Positions 9,419 to 18,824 of a stretch of 64,000 nucleotides of DNA are shown in pieces (position 1 is the first letter of the stretch; the number at the start of each line of letters is the position of its first letter). The stretch is taken from positions 1-64,000 of the forward strand of contig NZ_LR701578.1 of assembly GCF_902498805.1 (NCBI RefSeq). Reading direction: 5' to 3'. The position numbers were made by a program, and so were the translations under genes. Below the pieces are notes generated by a model. It had not been told where the DNA came from. It did no database searches and worked only from the letters and a program-made list of their open reading frames with translations. The DNA is from Imperialibacter sp. EC-SDR9 (lineage in GTDB: Bacteria > Bacteroidota > Bacteroidia > Cytophagales > Cyclobacteriaceae).

Positions 9419-10153
9419 ATGGATAGTTGGAGGATACATGCTGCTGTTGTCCTGGGAACCGCACTCCTATTTTCTTTGCAAGCATGTCAACAAAACGGGG
9501 AATCAGCAGTGGCTGACTCCCCGTTTGATTCTTCTCACCTGCCAACTGACACACTGAATGTTGGCTTCCTCGCCATCAATGGCGTCTACAATTCTGAGTT
9601 GATGGCTCCTTTTGACGTATTTCAGCATACTGTATTTCACACCTCTCCAGGCATGAAAACATTCATCGTGTCTCCCACCCATGAGCCCATCAAAACATTT
9701 GAAGGAATCAAAATCATACCTGATTTTAGTTTTGACGATACTCCGTCCATTGATGTACTGGTGGTGCCCAGTGCTGAGCACAACATGGACACCGACTTGC
9801 AGGATTCGGTTCTGATCGAATTTGTGAAAGATAAGGGCGCAAAGGCCAAATTTATTATGTCGTTATGCGATGGAGCCTTCATACTCGCCCAGGCCGGCCT
9901 TCTCGACAATTTGAAATGCACAACCTTCCCTTCCGATATCGGGAAGTTCAAAAAAATGTTCCCTCACCTCAATGTTCAGGAGGGATACAGTTTCGTTCAC
10001 GACGGAAAAGCCATTACTTCCTCAGGCGGCGCCAAATCATACGACCCTGCCATGTATTTGGTGGAATATCTGTATGGTAAAAAGGTAGCCCGAGGCATAG
10101 GTGGCGGCTTAGTGATCGACTGGAAGCTGGAAGAGGTTAAGCACATGCAATAG
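9419..10153 (+). CDS. DJ-1/PfpI-family lipoprotein
   Basis: A 244-residue protein with a hydrophobic leader ending in LQAC at about residue 23, consistent with a lipoprotein signal although Q at -2 is unusual. The mature part has the DJ-1/PfpI glutamine-amidotransferase-like fold. Cys in SLCDGAFILAQAG sits at the nucleophile elbow, and the IGGGLVIDW ending resembles AraC-associated DJ-1 domains. Known relatives are cytoplasmic chaperones, glyoxalases or transcription-factor domains; a lipid-anchored form outside the cytoplasm is unusual. It follows the symporter by seven bases. Confidence 0.78.
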   Translation: MDSWRIHAAVVLGTALLFSLQACQQNGESAVADSPFDSSHLPTDTLNVGFLAINGVYNSELMAPFDVFQHTVFHTSPGMKTFIVSPTHEPIKTFEGIKIIPDFSFDDTPSIDVLVVPSAEHNMDTDLQDSVLIEFVKDKGAKAKFIMSLCDGAFILAQAGLLDNLKCTTFPSDIGKFKKMFPHLNVQEGYSFVHDGKAITSSGGAKSYDPAMYLVEYLYGKKVARGIGGGLVIDWKLEEVKHMQ

Positions 10154-10179
10154 TGCCATGCAGCCTGCCTTCAACTAAA

Positions 10180-11214
10180 CTAGAATCGTTTGCTGAATAC
10201 CTCTGTTCGTTTGGTTTTATAATCATAAATCCTGACCTCGAAAAAATGATGTCCTCTATCGATCAGTTCCCGAAAATCGTACTGAATCCCTTCAAGTTTA
10301 AAGTCCTTCACAAATTTGTTGGAAAGCGTTCGCTTGGTAACTGCGTCCGTAATAGTTACCTGCAGGTTGGTACCCTTCCTCACGGCAAATGGGAAAAAAG
10401 CTGTCGTGTTCTCCCTTGCTGGCGTCGCCTCTGTTAGTACTGCCTCCTCATGAAGATAGAGCCGGTGCTCATTATTGGCATCAACGAGATAAACTTCATA
10501 AGAATACTTACCAAATCCCGTCAGCGTGTCTTTCAACAGGTATTCAAACCCCACGCCACCACGGCTATTGAAAGCCAATGGCAATTGCCAACGTTTATTG
10601 TCAGTCTTACTTGTTCTTATAACGGAAAAATGGCTTACCTCCGATGTGTCGGGCTGGTATTCCCAGCGCAACTCGACTGTCTTCTCATTAGCTTCCAATA
10701 TTCCTTCCGCCAAAGGGTCTTCGATCAGCACCGGAAGTCCATTAGCTTTGTCCGACACCTCGATAGTAAAATTGCAGAAATCCCCCAGATACCCATCAAT
10801 GATCATAAAATGTCTGACATTAGGCTCAGGGCTATTTACTTTAAAATAAAAATCGTCGGCGGTGGCAGGTGAGTTGCAGGAGATAATCTCGTAGGTCTCC
10901 GTTTTGCAAAGCTCACCTTTGAAAACAACCAACTGCACACCCCTATCATCCTTGCAACGCTCATGCCTTACGTTGACGTAAAATGAACTCTCATCAGCGG
11001 GGATATAGGAAAACCACTGGTCGTTATGGTACTGTATGCATTGGCCTGTAAGCTTTTCGTCAATGCAGGCTCTCTCCACAGTATTGTTGTCGGTAGAAGA
11101 TCGTGTAAGCGTATTAAGAACTAGTTGGCTAACGCCCGTTGACAGGTCATTAGAAGTTTGAGCTTTGGCCCAAAAAGTGATCAAAAACAGAATTAATGTA
11201 AAAAGCGCCCTCAT
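10180..11214 (-). CDS. Secreted hypothetical protein with beta-sandwich features
   Basis: A 344-residue protein, not recognised. It begins with a signal peptide (MRALFTLILFLITFWAKAQ, cut after about residue 19). The first half has several Cys residues that could form disulfides. The second half has VELRWEYQPDTSEVSHFSVIR, reminiscent of a fibronectin type III strand pattern. It ends without a sorting domain or barrel-type terminal Phe pattern. It is convergent with the DJ-1 lipoprotein gene (26-base gap). Probably periplasmic or surface exposed. Confidence 0.7.
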   Translation of the reverse strand: MRALFTLILFLITFWAKAQTSNDLSTGVSQLVLNTLTRSSTDNNTVERACIDEKLTGQCIQYHNDQWFSYIPADESSFYVNVRHERCKDDRGVQLVVFKGELCKTETYEIISCNSPATADDFYFKVNSPEPNVRHFMIIDGYLGDFCNFTIEVSDKANGLPVLIEDPLAEGILEANEKTVELRWEYQPDTSEVSHFSVIRTSKTDNKRWQLPLAFNSRGGVGFEYLLKDTLTGFGKYSYEVYLVDANNEHRLYLHEEAVLTEATPARENTTAFFPFAVRKGTNLQVTITDAVTKRTLSNKFVKDFKLEGIQYDFRELIDRGHHFFEVRIYDYKTKRTEVFSKRF

Positions 11215-11271
11215 TATGTGACATTTGGCCTTACAGCAAGATACACACCACTTACTCCCCAGAGAAATAAA

Positions 11272-11291
11272 AAAGGGGCCGTTGCCCCTTT
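11272..11291 (-). terminator. Terminator downstream of the M28 peptidase gene
   Basis: On the minus strand AAAGGGGC and GCCCCTTT form an 8-base stem with a 4-base loop, followed by TTTATTTC. It lies 23 bases beyond the stop of the peptidase gene ending at 11314. Confidence 0.75.
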
Positions 11292-11313
11292 CTATAATTA
11301 TGTGGATTAACTA

Positions 11314-12771
11314 TCAATCGTCAGCCGACCATCTCCAGTCGCCCTGTATCCTCAGCTTAAGCTTCAAGCCCTGATCTTCCAGCAACTTGCGGGTGCTTTC
11401 GTCATCCAGCTTAGCTGCTGGGAGCTCCTGTGCCCTGTCCAGCTCGTAAAGCATCATGCTGGAAAAACGAACATTGTTGACCAGGTGCTCTTCGTTAACA
11501 AGGTCGATGTCATCGCAGTCGGCATGATAGCAGTCGTACACCGAACGATCCAGGTTACTTACCGGTGCAAAGAAGGGGACGCCTTCCAGCATAAACGACT
11601 GATGGTCGCTATGAAGACCAGCCCTGTTCGCAAATTTATTAGTGAATGTGCTATCCACTGCCTTTATCCTGTCGCCTGCGTCTACAAAAAACTTTTCGGC
11701 CTCCAACCTGCCACCAGCATTAAATCCAACAGCATTAGAGGAAGCGTCCAGATTGAAAACATATTTCAGATTCTCAATTTCGCCTGATTCTTTGAGGGCA
11801 TTAACATAGTGTTTCGAACCCAGCAGTCCTTCTTCTTCCCCCATCCACATCACAAACTTAAGTGTTCTGCGTGGCTTGATGTCCAGCGCCTTAAAGGTTC
11901 GGGCTATGTCGATAACAGAGAAAGAACCGATGCCGTTGTCGATAGCACCCGTTGCCAAATCCCACGAGTCGAGATGGCCGCCGGTAAGAATAACTTCGCT
12001 AGCCTTGTCTGTTCCAGGGATAGTGGCTACCACATTTCTTGCTTTGATCACTTCGCTGAAGTTTGTCATTTCAAGCTTGGCTTTCACCGCTCCGGCAGTC
12101 AGCTTGTCTTTTAATGCAAGGCCATCCTCATAGCCAATGCACACCGCAGGAATTGGAATAAGGCTTCCTGTAACCGAGGCAGTTCCGGTCAATAAAACCC
12201 CACCTTCTACCTGATTGAAGAAAATAATTCCGGCAGCACCATTGTCGATGGCCAGTTTTGTTTTTTCAGATCTATGCAGATTTTTAGAAGGGTCTACCGT
12301 TTCAGGCAAAATACTGATGTACACAAATACAATCTTGCCTTCCACTGCCCCAGGATTAGCCTCATAGTCTTCCTCTATCCCGTTACCCATGTCAATAATT
12401 TCGCCTTCAAGGTCTACACTTACAGGTGAGTGGGCCAGGCTGACGGAGCTTACCTCTTCCCAATCAGATCCACTGCTAAACTGCGTTTTTACTTCTCCAC
12501 GGCTCCATGACTCAACCTCGAAGGGGTCATATGCAACATCAATGCCGTACGATTTGAAGAGGTTATAAGTGTATTCCTCTGCCTTGGCTCCGTTTTCGGA
12601 TCCAGTAAGCCTGTGACCTACCTTAACCATGCAATCTGCCAGTGTGGAGTACACTTTTGAGTTGGTCAGTGTCTCTTTGTTAATCTCCTCCAGCATGTTC
12701 ACTGGCGGCTTTTGTTCACAGCCAAACGCCACCAGCGCAACTGCGAATAAAATGGATAAATGTCTTTTCAT
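11314..12771 (-). CDS. M28-family zinc metallopeptidase, predicted lipoprotein
   Basis: A 485-residue exported amino- or carboxypeptidase of the M28 (PSMA-like) type. A short hydrophobic leader ends at FGC near residue 18, a probable lipidation Cys. A PA domain insert (about residues 110-250, with GKIVFVYI and GAAGIIFFNQ) precedes the peptidase core. The zinc ligands are visible as GGHLDSWDLATGAIDNG, GEEEGLLGS and a later His in CYHADCDD. It should trim peptides outside the cytoplasm. A terminator follows. Substrate preference is not predictable. Confidence 0.9.
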   Translation of the reverse strand: MKRHLSILFAVALVAFGCEQKPPVNMLEEINKETLTNSKVYSTLADCMVKVGHRLTGSENGAKAEEYTYNLFKSYGIDVAYDPFEVESWSRGEVKTQFSSGSDWEEVSSVSLAHSPVSVDLEGEIIDMGNGIEEDYEANPGAVEGKIVFVYISILPETVDPSKNLHRSEKTKLAIDNGAAGIIFFNQVEGGVLLTGTASVTGSLIPIPAVCIGYEDGLALKDKLTAGAVKAKLEMTNFSEVIKARNVVATIPGTDKASEVILTGGHLDSWDLATGAIDNGIGSFSVIDIARTFKALDIKPRRTLKFVMWMGEEEGLLGSKHYVNALKESGEIENLKYVFNLDASSNAVGFNAGGRLEAEKFFVDAGDRIKAVDSTFTNKFANRAGLHSDHQSFMLEGVPFFAPVSNLDRSVYDCYHADCDDIDLVNEEHLVNNVRFSSMMLYELDRAQELPAAKLDDESTRKLLEDQGLKLKLRIQGDWRWSADD

Positions 12772-12868
12772 CGATTGAAATTTAGGTTTGTGCTGCGATT
12801 TACTAACAAAAACGGAGAACGAGAAAGGTATTTTTATTGGTGGTTATACTGTGTGAAAACAAAAAAAA

Positions 12869-12889
12869 CCCAAGGACAGCATCCTTGGG
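12869..12889 (-). terminator. Terminator downstream of nfu
   Basis: An 8-base stem (CCCAAGGA / TCCTTGGG) with a 5-base loop is followed on the minus strand by eight T residues. It lies 27 bases after the stop of the Nfu gene. Confidence 0.85.
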
Positions 12890-12915
12890 GCCAATAATCA
12901 AATATGTCATTGTTG

Positions 12916-13506
12916 TTAAAGGCTGACTGCCTCTACTGACTGCACTTCAGGCACCATTCTTTTGAGCAAGTTCTCAATACCTGCTTTCAATGTCACCATG
13001 CTGGAAGGACAGCCACTGCAAGAGCCCTGCAATGCTACTTTTACAACACCGTCTTCAAAATCCTGGAACACAATGGCTCCGCCGTCCGACTCAACTGCAG
13101 GCTTGATGTATTCTTCCAACACGCTCTTGATGTTTTTTACCACATCCGGGTCGCTGTCGAGTATGTCGTTTTGAAGGGGGTCTGCTTTTATCAAAACAGG
13201 TTTTTCAGCTTCCAGGTATTCCCTGATATGGGTTTTCAGCTGATCCTGAATATCTATCCACTCAACATTTTCGTCCTTTGTGATCGTTACAAAGTTATTC
13301 ATGTAGAATACCCTCTTTACAAAGGCATAGTTGAAAAGCTCTTTTGCCAGTGGGGCATGCTCTGCGCTCGCCTCATCGGGGAAGTCATAGTTTTCTCCTT
13401 CACCAACCAACATAAAGTTGGCGACAAATTTTAATGAATTGGGGTTGGGATTGTTCTCCAGGTATAGAGTAACAAGCCTTTGAGACTTCTTTATCGTAGA
13501 TTCCAT
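12916..13506 (-). CDS. NifU/Nfu-type Fe-S cluster carrier
   Basis: A 196-residue protein with an N-terminal Nfu_N domain (about residues 10-95) and a C-terminal NifU-like domain containing GSCSGCPSS. The CxxC of the latter holds a labile Fe-S cluster for transfer to apoproteins. This two-domain layout is typical of Bacteroidota and mitochondria. A -7-like TATCTTTG lies upstream at 13593-13586 on the minus strand, with no good -33 partner. Clients could include the Fe-S enzymes encoded nearby (lipA, queG), which is inference only. Confidence 0.92.
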   Translation of the reverse strand: MESTIKKSQRLVTLYLENNPNPNSLKFVANFMLVGEGENYDFPDEASAEHAPLAKELFNYAFVKRVFYMNNFVTITKDENVEWIDIQDQLKTHIREYLEAEKPVLIKADPLQNDILDSDPDVVKNIKSVLEEYIKPAVESDGGAIVFQDFEDGVVKVALQGSCSGCPSSMVTLKAGIENLLKRMVPEVQSVEAVSL

Positions 13507-13618
13507 TGGTTTCAGAATTTTAGCTTACTTAGGAACAACCTGCTGCCAAATAAGTTCAGCAGCGCTGCTTTGTGTTTTAATGCACCAAAGATACAATCTG
13601 TCACCGACAAATATTCAC

Positions 13619-14953
13619 TTAGGAGACAGTGTCAGAATTGAGGAGGCCTTTGTCAAATTCGCTGGCGAGGTCGCCCTCTGAAGCAGCCACTATCACAGCT
13701 ACCGAGGCATCACCGGTAACATTCACAATGGTGCGAACCATATCGAGAGGCCTGTCAATAGCAATTATCAAGGCTAGCCCTTCAGGCTCCACACCTATAG
13801 CGCCCAACACGATCACCAGCATAATTAGCCCCGCACTTGGTACAGCCGCCGCTCCAATAGACGACAAGGTGGCGGTGAGCACGATAATTAGCTGGTCAGC
13901 GAGCGTAAGATCGTGGCCAAAAGCCTGCGCAATAAACACGGCCGATACTGCCTGGTGAATGCTGGTGCCGTCCATGTTGATGGTGGCACCAAGAGGAAGC
14001 ACAAAGCTTGTGACTTCTTCCGACACACCAAGGTTTTTCTCCACACAATCCATGGTTACAGGCAGAGTAGCCGCACTCGAGCTTGTTGTGAATGCCAACA
14101 TCTGAGCCGGAAAAATACCCTTGATGAATTGTACGTACTTTATTTTTGTGAAAATTCTAATAAAGAGCGGGTATATAAGAAAAATCATAGTGCCCAGTCC
14201 TCCAAGAACTGTGAGGGCGTAAACCCCCAGTGCTTTAAACAAGTCGACAGCACCTGAAGGGTCATCTCCGGCGATATCAACGAGCAGCCCTGCAATAAGC
14301 GCAAAAACGCCGATTGGAGCATACTTCATTATAATATGCACAACATTCAACAGGGTGATATTAATACCCTCGAAAAAACCCTTCACCGGCTCAAGTTTGT
14401 CTTTCGGCGACATCACCATGGCGATGCCCAGCATGAATGCAAAGAAAATCACTTGCAGCATAGCCCCATTGTCAGTTGCGGCCTTAAAAAAGTTGTCAGG
14501 CACAATATCTTCAAGCATTTGAAGAGGCCCCGACTCTTCCACGCCCTTGGCACTGGTCATTTTCAGGTTCGCATCTGAAGCGTATTTCATACGAAGCTCT
14601 TCCCTTTTGTCGCCAGGAAGAAACTTGCCAGGTTGAATCGTATTCACCAATAGCAACCCAATGGTAATGGCAACTACCGTTGTGAATAAATAAAAGCCAA
14701 TAGTTTTTCCGCCTATTCTCGAGAGCTTGGTGAGGTCGCTCAGATTAGAAATGCCATCAATTAGGGACACCAGCACCAGAGGAACTGCTATCAGCTTCAG
14801 CATTTTGATGAAGATGGTGCCGAATGGCTTCACCCAGTCTGTTGTAAATTCACCAAGGCCGCCGAAAATAGCGATCATCCCCCACACCACTCCGGCCAGC
14901 ATTGCAATTACTATCCAGAGGTGTAAGGGAATTTTTTTCTTTTGGCGTGTCAC
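13619..14953 (-). CDS. Dicarboxylate/amino-acid:cation symporter (DAACS family)
   Basis: A 444-residue inner-membrane carrier of the GltP/DctA type. The first reentrant hairpin is marked by [13 protein letters not shown] near residue 290, and the sodium/substrate segment by [12 protein letters not shown] near 325. Glutamate, aspartate or C4-dicarboxylates are the usual substrates. Its start overlaps the aroC stop by four bases (ATGA type), so translation is probably coupled although the two genes have no obvious functional link. Confidence 0.93.
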   Translation of the reverse strand: MTRQKKKIPLHLWIVIAMLAGVVWGMIAIFGGLGEFTTDWVKPFGTIFIKMLKLIAVPLVLVSLIDGISNLSDLTKLSRIGGKTIGFYLFTTVVAITIGLLLVNTIQPGKFLPGDKREELRMKYASDANLKMTSAKGVEESGPLQMLEDIVPDNFFKAATDNGAMLQVIFFAFMLGIAMVMSPKDKLEPVKGFFEGINITLLNVVHIIMKYAPIGVFALIAGLLVDIAGDDPSGAVDLFKALGVYALTVLGGLGTMIFLIYPLFIRIFTKIKYVQFIKGIFPAQMLAFTTSSSAATLPVTMDCVEKNLGVSEEVTSFVLPLGATINMDGTSIHQAVSAVFIAQAFGHDLTLADQLIIVLTATLSSIGAAAVPSAGLIMLVIVLGAIGVEPEGLALIIAIDRPLDMVRTIVNVTGDASVAVIVAASEGDLASEFDKGLLNSDTVS

Positions 14954-16026
14954 AGTTTAACGGTTTTGTTGATCAAATAGTAGTCGGCTATAACAAGTGC
15001 TGACATTGCCTCTACAATTGGCACTGCCCTTGGCACTACGCAGGGGTCGTGGCGGCCTTTTCCAGTTACTGTAGTGGCATCACCATGCAAATCAACGCTC
15101 TCCTGATCTGTCATAATAGTGGCTACAGGTTTAAAGGCTATCCTGAAATATATATCTTCTCCATTAGAAATACCACCCTGAATTCCACCTGAGTGATTTG
15201 TTTTCGTTTTAACGGTATCGCCATCCTTATAAAAAACGTCGTTGTGTTCCGACCCCCTCATAGTAATTCCTTCGAAACCGCTTCCAAACTCAAATCCCTT
15301 CACGGCATTGATGCTCAGCATGGCTTTGCCGAGTTCCGCATGAAGCTTTTCAAAAACTGGCTCACCAAGCCCCGGAGGCACACCTTTTATCACGCCGGTC
15401 ACAATGCCCCCAATCGTGTCTCTGCTCTTTCTAACTTCATCGATCAGGTCGATCATCTTTTCGGCCATTGGCCCATCAGGGCAACGCACAATGTTGTCAT
15501 CGATTTTTCCGAGGTCCAGCTCCTGATAAGATTTTTCAAGCTTTAAACCGCCTACTTGCGACACATACGCATAGCACTCAATACCGAGGGTTTTCAGAAA
15601 CATTTTTGCTATTGACCCGGAAGCCACTCTGGCAGCAGTTTCTCTTGCTGAGCTTCGCCCACCACCCCGGTAGTCTCTTACACCGTATTTAACCTGATAA
15701 GTATAGTCGGCGTGGGATGGCCGAAATTTTTCAGCAATGTGGGAATAGTCTTTGCTGCGCTGATCTTCATTGTAAATCACCATACCAATAGGTGTTCCGG
15801 TTGCCTTCCCTTCAAAAATCCCTGAAAGGAGTTCCACCTTGTCACCCTCCTGGCGCTGAGTAGTGATTTTTGACTGGCCAGGCTTTCTCCGGTCTAGTTC
15901 TGCCTGAATAAAGTCTTCGTTGATTTCGAGCCCGGCCGGGCAGCCTTCCAGCACTGCGCCAATACCTTTTCCATGCGACTCACCAAAGGTGGATATTTTA
16001 AAGAGCTTCCCGAATGAGCTTCCCAT
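14950..16026 (-). CDS. aroC: Chorismate synthase
   Basis: Last step of the shikimate pathway: converts 5-enolpyruvylshikimate 3-phosphate to chorismate using reduced FMN. The 358 residues match the family length. Signatures are the N-terminal [20 protein letters not shown], the [15 protein letters not shown] region near 130 and [16 protein letters not shown] near 290. It sits directly after batD with no gap and overlaps the downstream symporter by four bases. No other aro genes are in the window. Confidence 0.97.
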   Translation of the reverse strand: MGSSFGKLFKISTFGESHGKGIGAVLEGCPAGLEINEDFIQAELDRRKPGQSKITTQRQEGDKVELLSGIFEGKATGTPIGMVIYNEDQRSKDYSHIAEKFRPSHADYTYQVKYGVRDYRGGGRSSARETAARVASGSIAKMFLKTLGIECYAYVSQVGGLKLEKSYQELDLGKIDDNIVRCPDGPMAEKMIDLIDEVRKSRDTIGGIVTGVIKGVPPGLGEPVFEKLHAELGKAMLSINAVKGFEFGSGFEGITMRGSEHNDVFYKDGDTVKTKTNHSGGIQGGISNGEDIYFRIAFKPVATIMTDQESVDLHGDATTVTGKGRHDPCVVPRAVPIVEAMSALVIADYYLINKTVKL

Positions 16027-17487
16027 CTATTTTCTTTTCACGTACAATGCAGCGGTAAGCGCTAACATAATTAAAATAAAAACGTTGGCAAAAATACGTG
16101 ATGAGCCGGCACTTGAAAGTTTTACAAGGGTATTTTCTTCCAGGCCAATTCTGTCATAAAAAGAGCCGAGGTCGCTGGATGAAATATATTCATTTCTACG
16201 GCTCTCTCCTTTCACCACCAATTCCACTCTCGATTTAAGTGTATCGTATTTGGCCTCTTCGGGGTTAAAGAACACCATTTGGAAGTAGTCCGACAGTTTG
16301 TACCCGCCTGGCTCATTGGGAATCCCAAAATAATTGAAAGTCTTTGTGCCTCTCACCTTCCCGTTATTTCTGTTCACACTTTGCTTTACGTTGGGGTCGT
16401 AAAAGTCGAAAGCCTTACTTTGTGCTACCTGAGGCTTGTTAATGGCAGAGATATTTCCTTCCCCGGCTACTATAAATGAATAATTAAAACTGTCGCCAGT
16501 GTTCAACTCTGTACTGCTGATCTCTTCTTGCAGCCTGTATTTACCCACCGGCACAGTTTGCTTCAACGGATGCGGCGGAAGGTCTTTGACAGCCACCACC
16601 TTTTCTTTGGAACTAAAGGTCTTATAGTCCTCCATTCTATTCTGTCCAAAAAATGTTGGGTTCTTTGCAACCTTGTATTTAATCAGCTCCAAACCCACAG
16701 AGGGAAATTTGATGTCGTCGAGGTTGAGGGGGTAGTAGGTAGCCTGATAAAGTTTATACTGCGAATACCGCTTTCCATTGATAGTTACGGGCTCCTTCTG
16801 CACATTTTCAATGTTGTAGTTTTCCTCCCAGGTGTTGGCAGGTTTTACTTTCTTCACGATGTCGGTCAGCTGCTTGCCAAGCTCATAAAACTGAAGCGGC
16901 GCCTTGTTCTCCTCGGCGACATAAAAAGCAAGGGTGGTTGTAAAACCCTCTCCGACAAACACCTCATCCTTGTCGGTAGTGAGAGCCAAAAAAGCCTCGT
17001 CCTTAATATCAACAAACTCATTTGGTGTGCTTTTCCGACCGAAGAAGTCTTCAAATGGGTCAGCCCCGAACGGATCTGCCTGCTGCCTTCTGGCGTTAAC
17101 CGGGGGGCCCACTTTGATGATTTGCCCCTCAGATTTGAACTTTTCTCCGTTAACGGTGATGGTAAACGGCTGAAGGCGGAAACTGCCCTCCCTCTGTGGG
17201 GCATAATTTTGAGTAATACTCTGGGTAGAGCTCATTTTCCCATTAATGAAATTAGTAGATGTGGAAGAAGACGTGCCTCTTTTTACAAATCCCGAAATTT
17301 CAGGAAATTCATCATAGCTTCTCAGTCGGTCATTTTGAACAGTAACCGTAATTGTAAAATATTGATTGAGAGCCATTTCTGAAGGCCCCAGGTCAACAGA
17401 AATTTCCTGAGAATAGGATTTTTCCAATATCAAGAGCGTCGCAGCAGCTATCAAAAAACTGGTCTTTGCAAACGATTTCAAACGCAT
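16027..17487 (-). CDS. BatD-family protein
   Basis: A 486-residue exported, membrane-anchored protein. A signal peptide (cut near residue 26) is followed by immunoglobulin-like beta domains typical of BatD, with VDLGPSEMALNQYFTITVTV near the N-terminus and a C-terminal helix (NVFILIMLALTAALYV) ending in KRK. BatD is usually encoded with moxR, batA, batB, batC and batE, a system linked to envelope stress or aerotolerance in Bacteroides. None of these is nearby. Here it is translationally adjacent to aroC. Confidence 0.82.
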   Translation of the reverse strand: MRLKSFAKTSFLIAAATLLILEKSYSQEISVDLGPSEMALNQYFTITVTVQNDRLRSYDEFPEISGFVKRGTSSSTSTNFINGKMSSTQSITQNYAPQREGSFRLQPFTITVNGEKFKSEGQIIKVGPPVNARRQQADPFGADPFEDFFGRKSTPNEFVDIKDEAFLALTTDKDEVFVGEGFTTTLAFYVAEENKAPLQFYELGKQLTDIVKKVKPANTWEENYNIENVQKEPVTINGKRYSQYKLYQATYYPLNLDDIKFPSVGLELIKYKVAKNPTFFGQNRMEDYKTFSSKEKVVAVKDLPPHPLKQTVPVGKYRLQEEISSTELNTGDSFNYSFIVAGEGNISAINKPQVAQSKAFDFYDPNVKQSVNRNNGKVRGTKTFNYFGIPNEPGGYKLSDYFQMVFFNPEEAKYDTLKSRVELVVKGESRRNEYISSSDLGSFYDRIGLEENTLVKLSSAGSSRIFANVFILIMLALTAALYVKRK

Positions 17488-17632
17488 AAAATTGTATTTT
17501 ATGTTAAATCTATTTCCAGATTAAGATTTCATTAAAAGTAGGACAAATCTTTGCCAATTACCCAACATTTTTTTAAGTTCGACGTACTTAAAACCGACGT
17601 AAAGTCTAAACGATTGAAAACGACTGTATGTT

Positions 17633-17845
17633 ATGTTAAGAACAAGAATGCCCATGTTAGAGTACTTTAAAACAATCTTAAGCAAAGTTAGCTTTGACAA
17701 ATTTCTTTTCGAAAAGGAATTGAAAAAAGCTATTAAGGCGTTGGTACCGGATGAGCTACTCGTTTTCCGGGATTGGTGCTACGAGCAATTTGGAAAGATG
17801 TATCAGTTAATCCTAAACAAACAATTCAGTAAAGTCAAATTGTAA
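17633..17845 (+). CDS. Small hypothetical protein
   Basis: A 70-residue maximum reading; ATGs at 17648 and 17654 would give slightly shorter forms, and the amphipathic sequence begins at MLEYFKTI. It is charged and helical in appearance, with no signal peptide or membrane segment, and ends in a basic tail. Not recognised. Support comes from its isolation in a gap with no competing frame and from the terminator right after it. It is convergent with queG. Confidence 0.6.
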   Translation: MLRTRMPMLEYFKTILSKVSFDKFLFEKELKKAIKALVPDELLVFRDWCYEQFGKMYQLILNKQFSKVKL

Positions 17846-17857
17846 CATTAACCACCG

Positions 17858-17880
17858 AAGGGACAAGAATTTGTCCCTTA
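17858..17880. terminator. Bidirectional terminator between the small gene and queG
   Basis: A perfect 9-base inverted repeat (AAGGGACAA / TTGTCCCTT) with a 4-base loop, followed by TACTTTTTT on the plus strand. It abuts the queG stop codon. Confidence 0.75.
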
Positions 17881-18810
17881 CTTTTTTCCCGCAAATTGTA
17901 TATTTCTCTTTAGCCCTGCAAACTTAGCTCGCTTCACCGCCGACTTCTTGAATACCCTACCGAACGTCTCTTCGGTCATTTCCTCCCACTCGCTTTTTGA
18001 AAAACCCTCCCAACCTTGTGGACTAAAGGCAGCCTCACGATGGGGCTTCGAAAATCGGTTCCATGGACAAACGTCCTGGCAGATATCGCACCCAAAAGCC
18101 CAGTTTTCCATTTTCCCGCTAAACTCATCCGGTATGCTCTCCTTCAACTCAATGGTTAGGTAAGAAATACACCTGCTCCCATCAACAACATAGGGTTCAG
18201 GGATGGCCTTAGTGGGGCAGGCATCCTGGCAGGCGGTGCAGGTACCACAATAGTCCTTCATGGGGCCGTCAGCTTCGAGCTCCAGGTCGATGATGAGCTC
18301 TGCCAAAAAGAAAAAGCTGCCCATTTGCTTATTCAGCAGCAAGCTGTTTTTGCCAACCCAGCCAAGCCCACTTTTGGCAGCCCAGGCACGTTCGTGCACG
18401 GGAGCGGAGTCTACAAACACCCTGCCTTCCACCGCACCGATCTGCTTTTGTATGGATGAAAAGAATTCCTTGAGCTTTTCTTTCACCACCAGGTGATAGT
18501 CCTGGCCGTAAGCATATTTGGCAATTTTGAAATTGTTCTCGCTTTCGTGCTTCGCCTTCGGGTAATAATTGTAGACCAGCGACACCACACTTCTGGCACC
18601 GGGAACGAGTTTCGTCGGGTCCAGCCGCATATCAAAATGATTCTCCAGGTAACTCATTTTTCCCTGGTAGCCTCTATTTAGCCATTCCTCGAGTTTTGGT
18701 GCTTCTTCGGCTAGAAATTCAGCCTTTGCTATACCACAAAAGGAAAAACCCAGCTCGCTGGCTATGGCTTTAATTATCTGTGTGTTTTTTGAAACTGTGT
18801 GAGTGGGCAT
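17878..18810 (-). CDS. queG: Epoxyqueuosine reductase
   Basis: Reduces epoxyqueuosine to queuosine in tRNA wobble positions, using cobalamin and two [4Fe-4S] clusters. The 310 residues include two ferredoxin-type motifs, [12 protein letters not shown] near 190 and [11 protein letters not shown] near 240, and the N-terminal cobalamin-binding region with [15 protein letters not shown]. The protein is slightly shorter than E. coli QueG and lacks the HEAT-repeat extension. It starts 14 bases after the ruvB stop, suggesting co-transcription. Confidence 0.95.
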   Translation of the reverse strand: MPTHTVSKNTQIIKAIASELGFSFCGIAKAEFLAEEAPKLEEWLNRGYQGKMSYLENHFDMRLDPTKLVPGARSVVSLVYNYYPKAKHESENNFKIAKYAYGQDYHLVVKEKLKEFFSSIQKQIGAVEGRVFVDSAPVHERAWAAKSGLGWVGKNSLLLNKQMGSFFFLAELIIDLELEADGPMKDYCGTCTACQDACPTKAIPEPYVVDGSRCISYLTIELKESIPDEFSGKMENWAFGCDICQDVCPWNRFSKPHREAAFSPQGWEGFSKSEWEEMTEETFGRVFKKSAVKRAKFAGLKRNIQFAGKK

Positions 18811-18824
18811 ATTAAACGCCGCTT

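Noticed and set aside
16528-17382. A 284-codon plus-strand frame inside batD.
   Set aside because: It is the reverse frame of a clear BatD protein and has no family features or start context.
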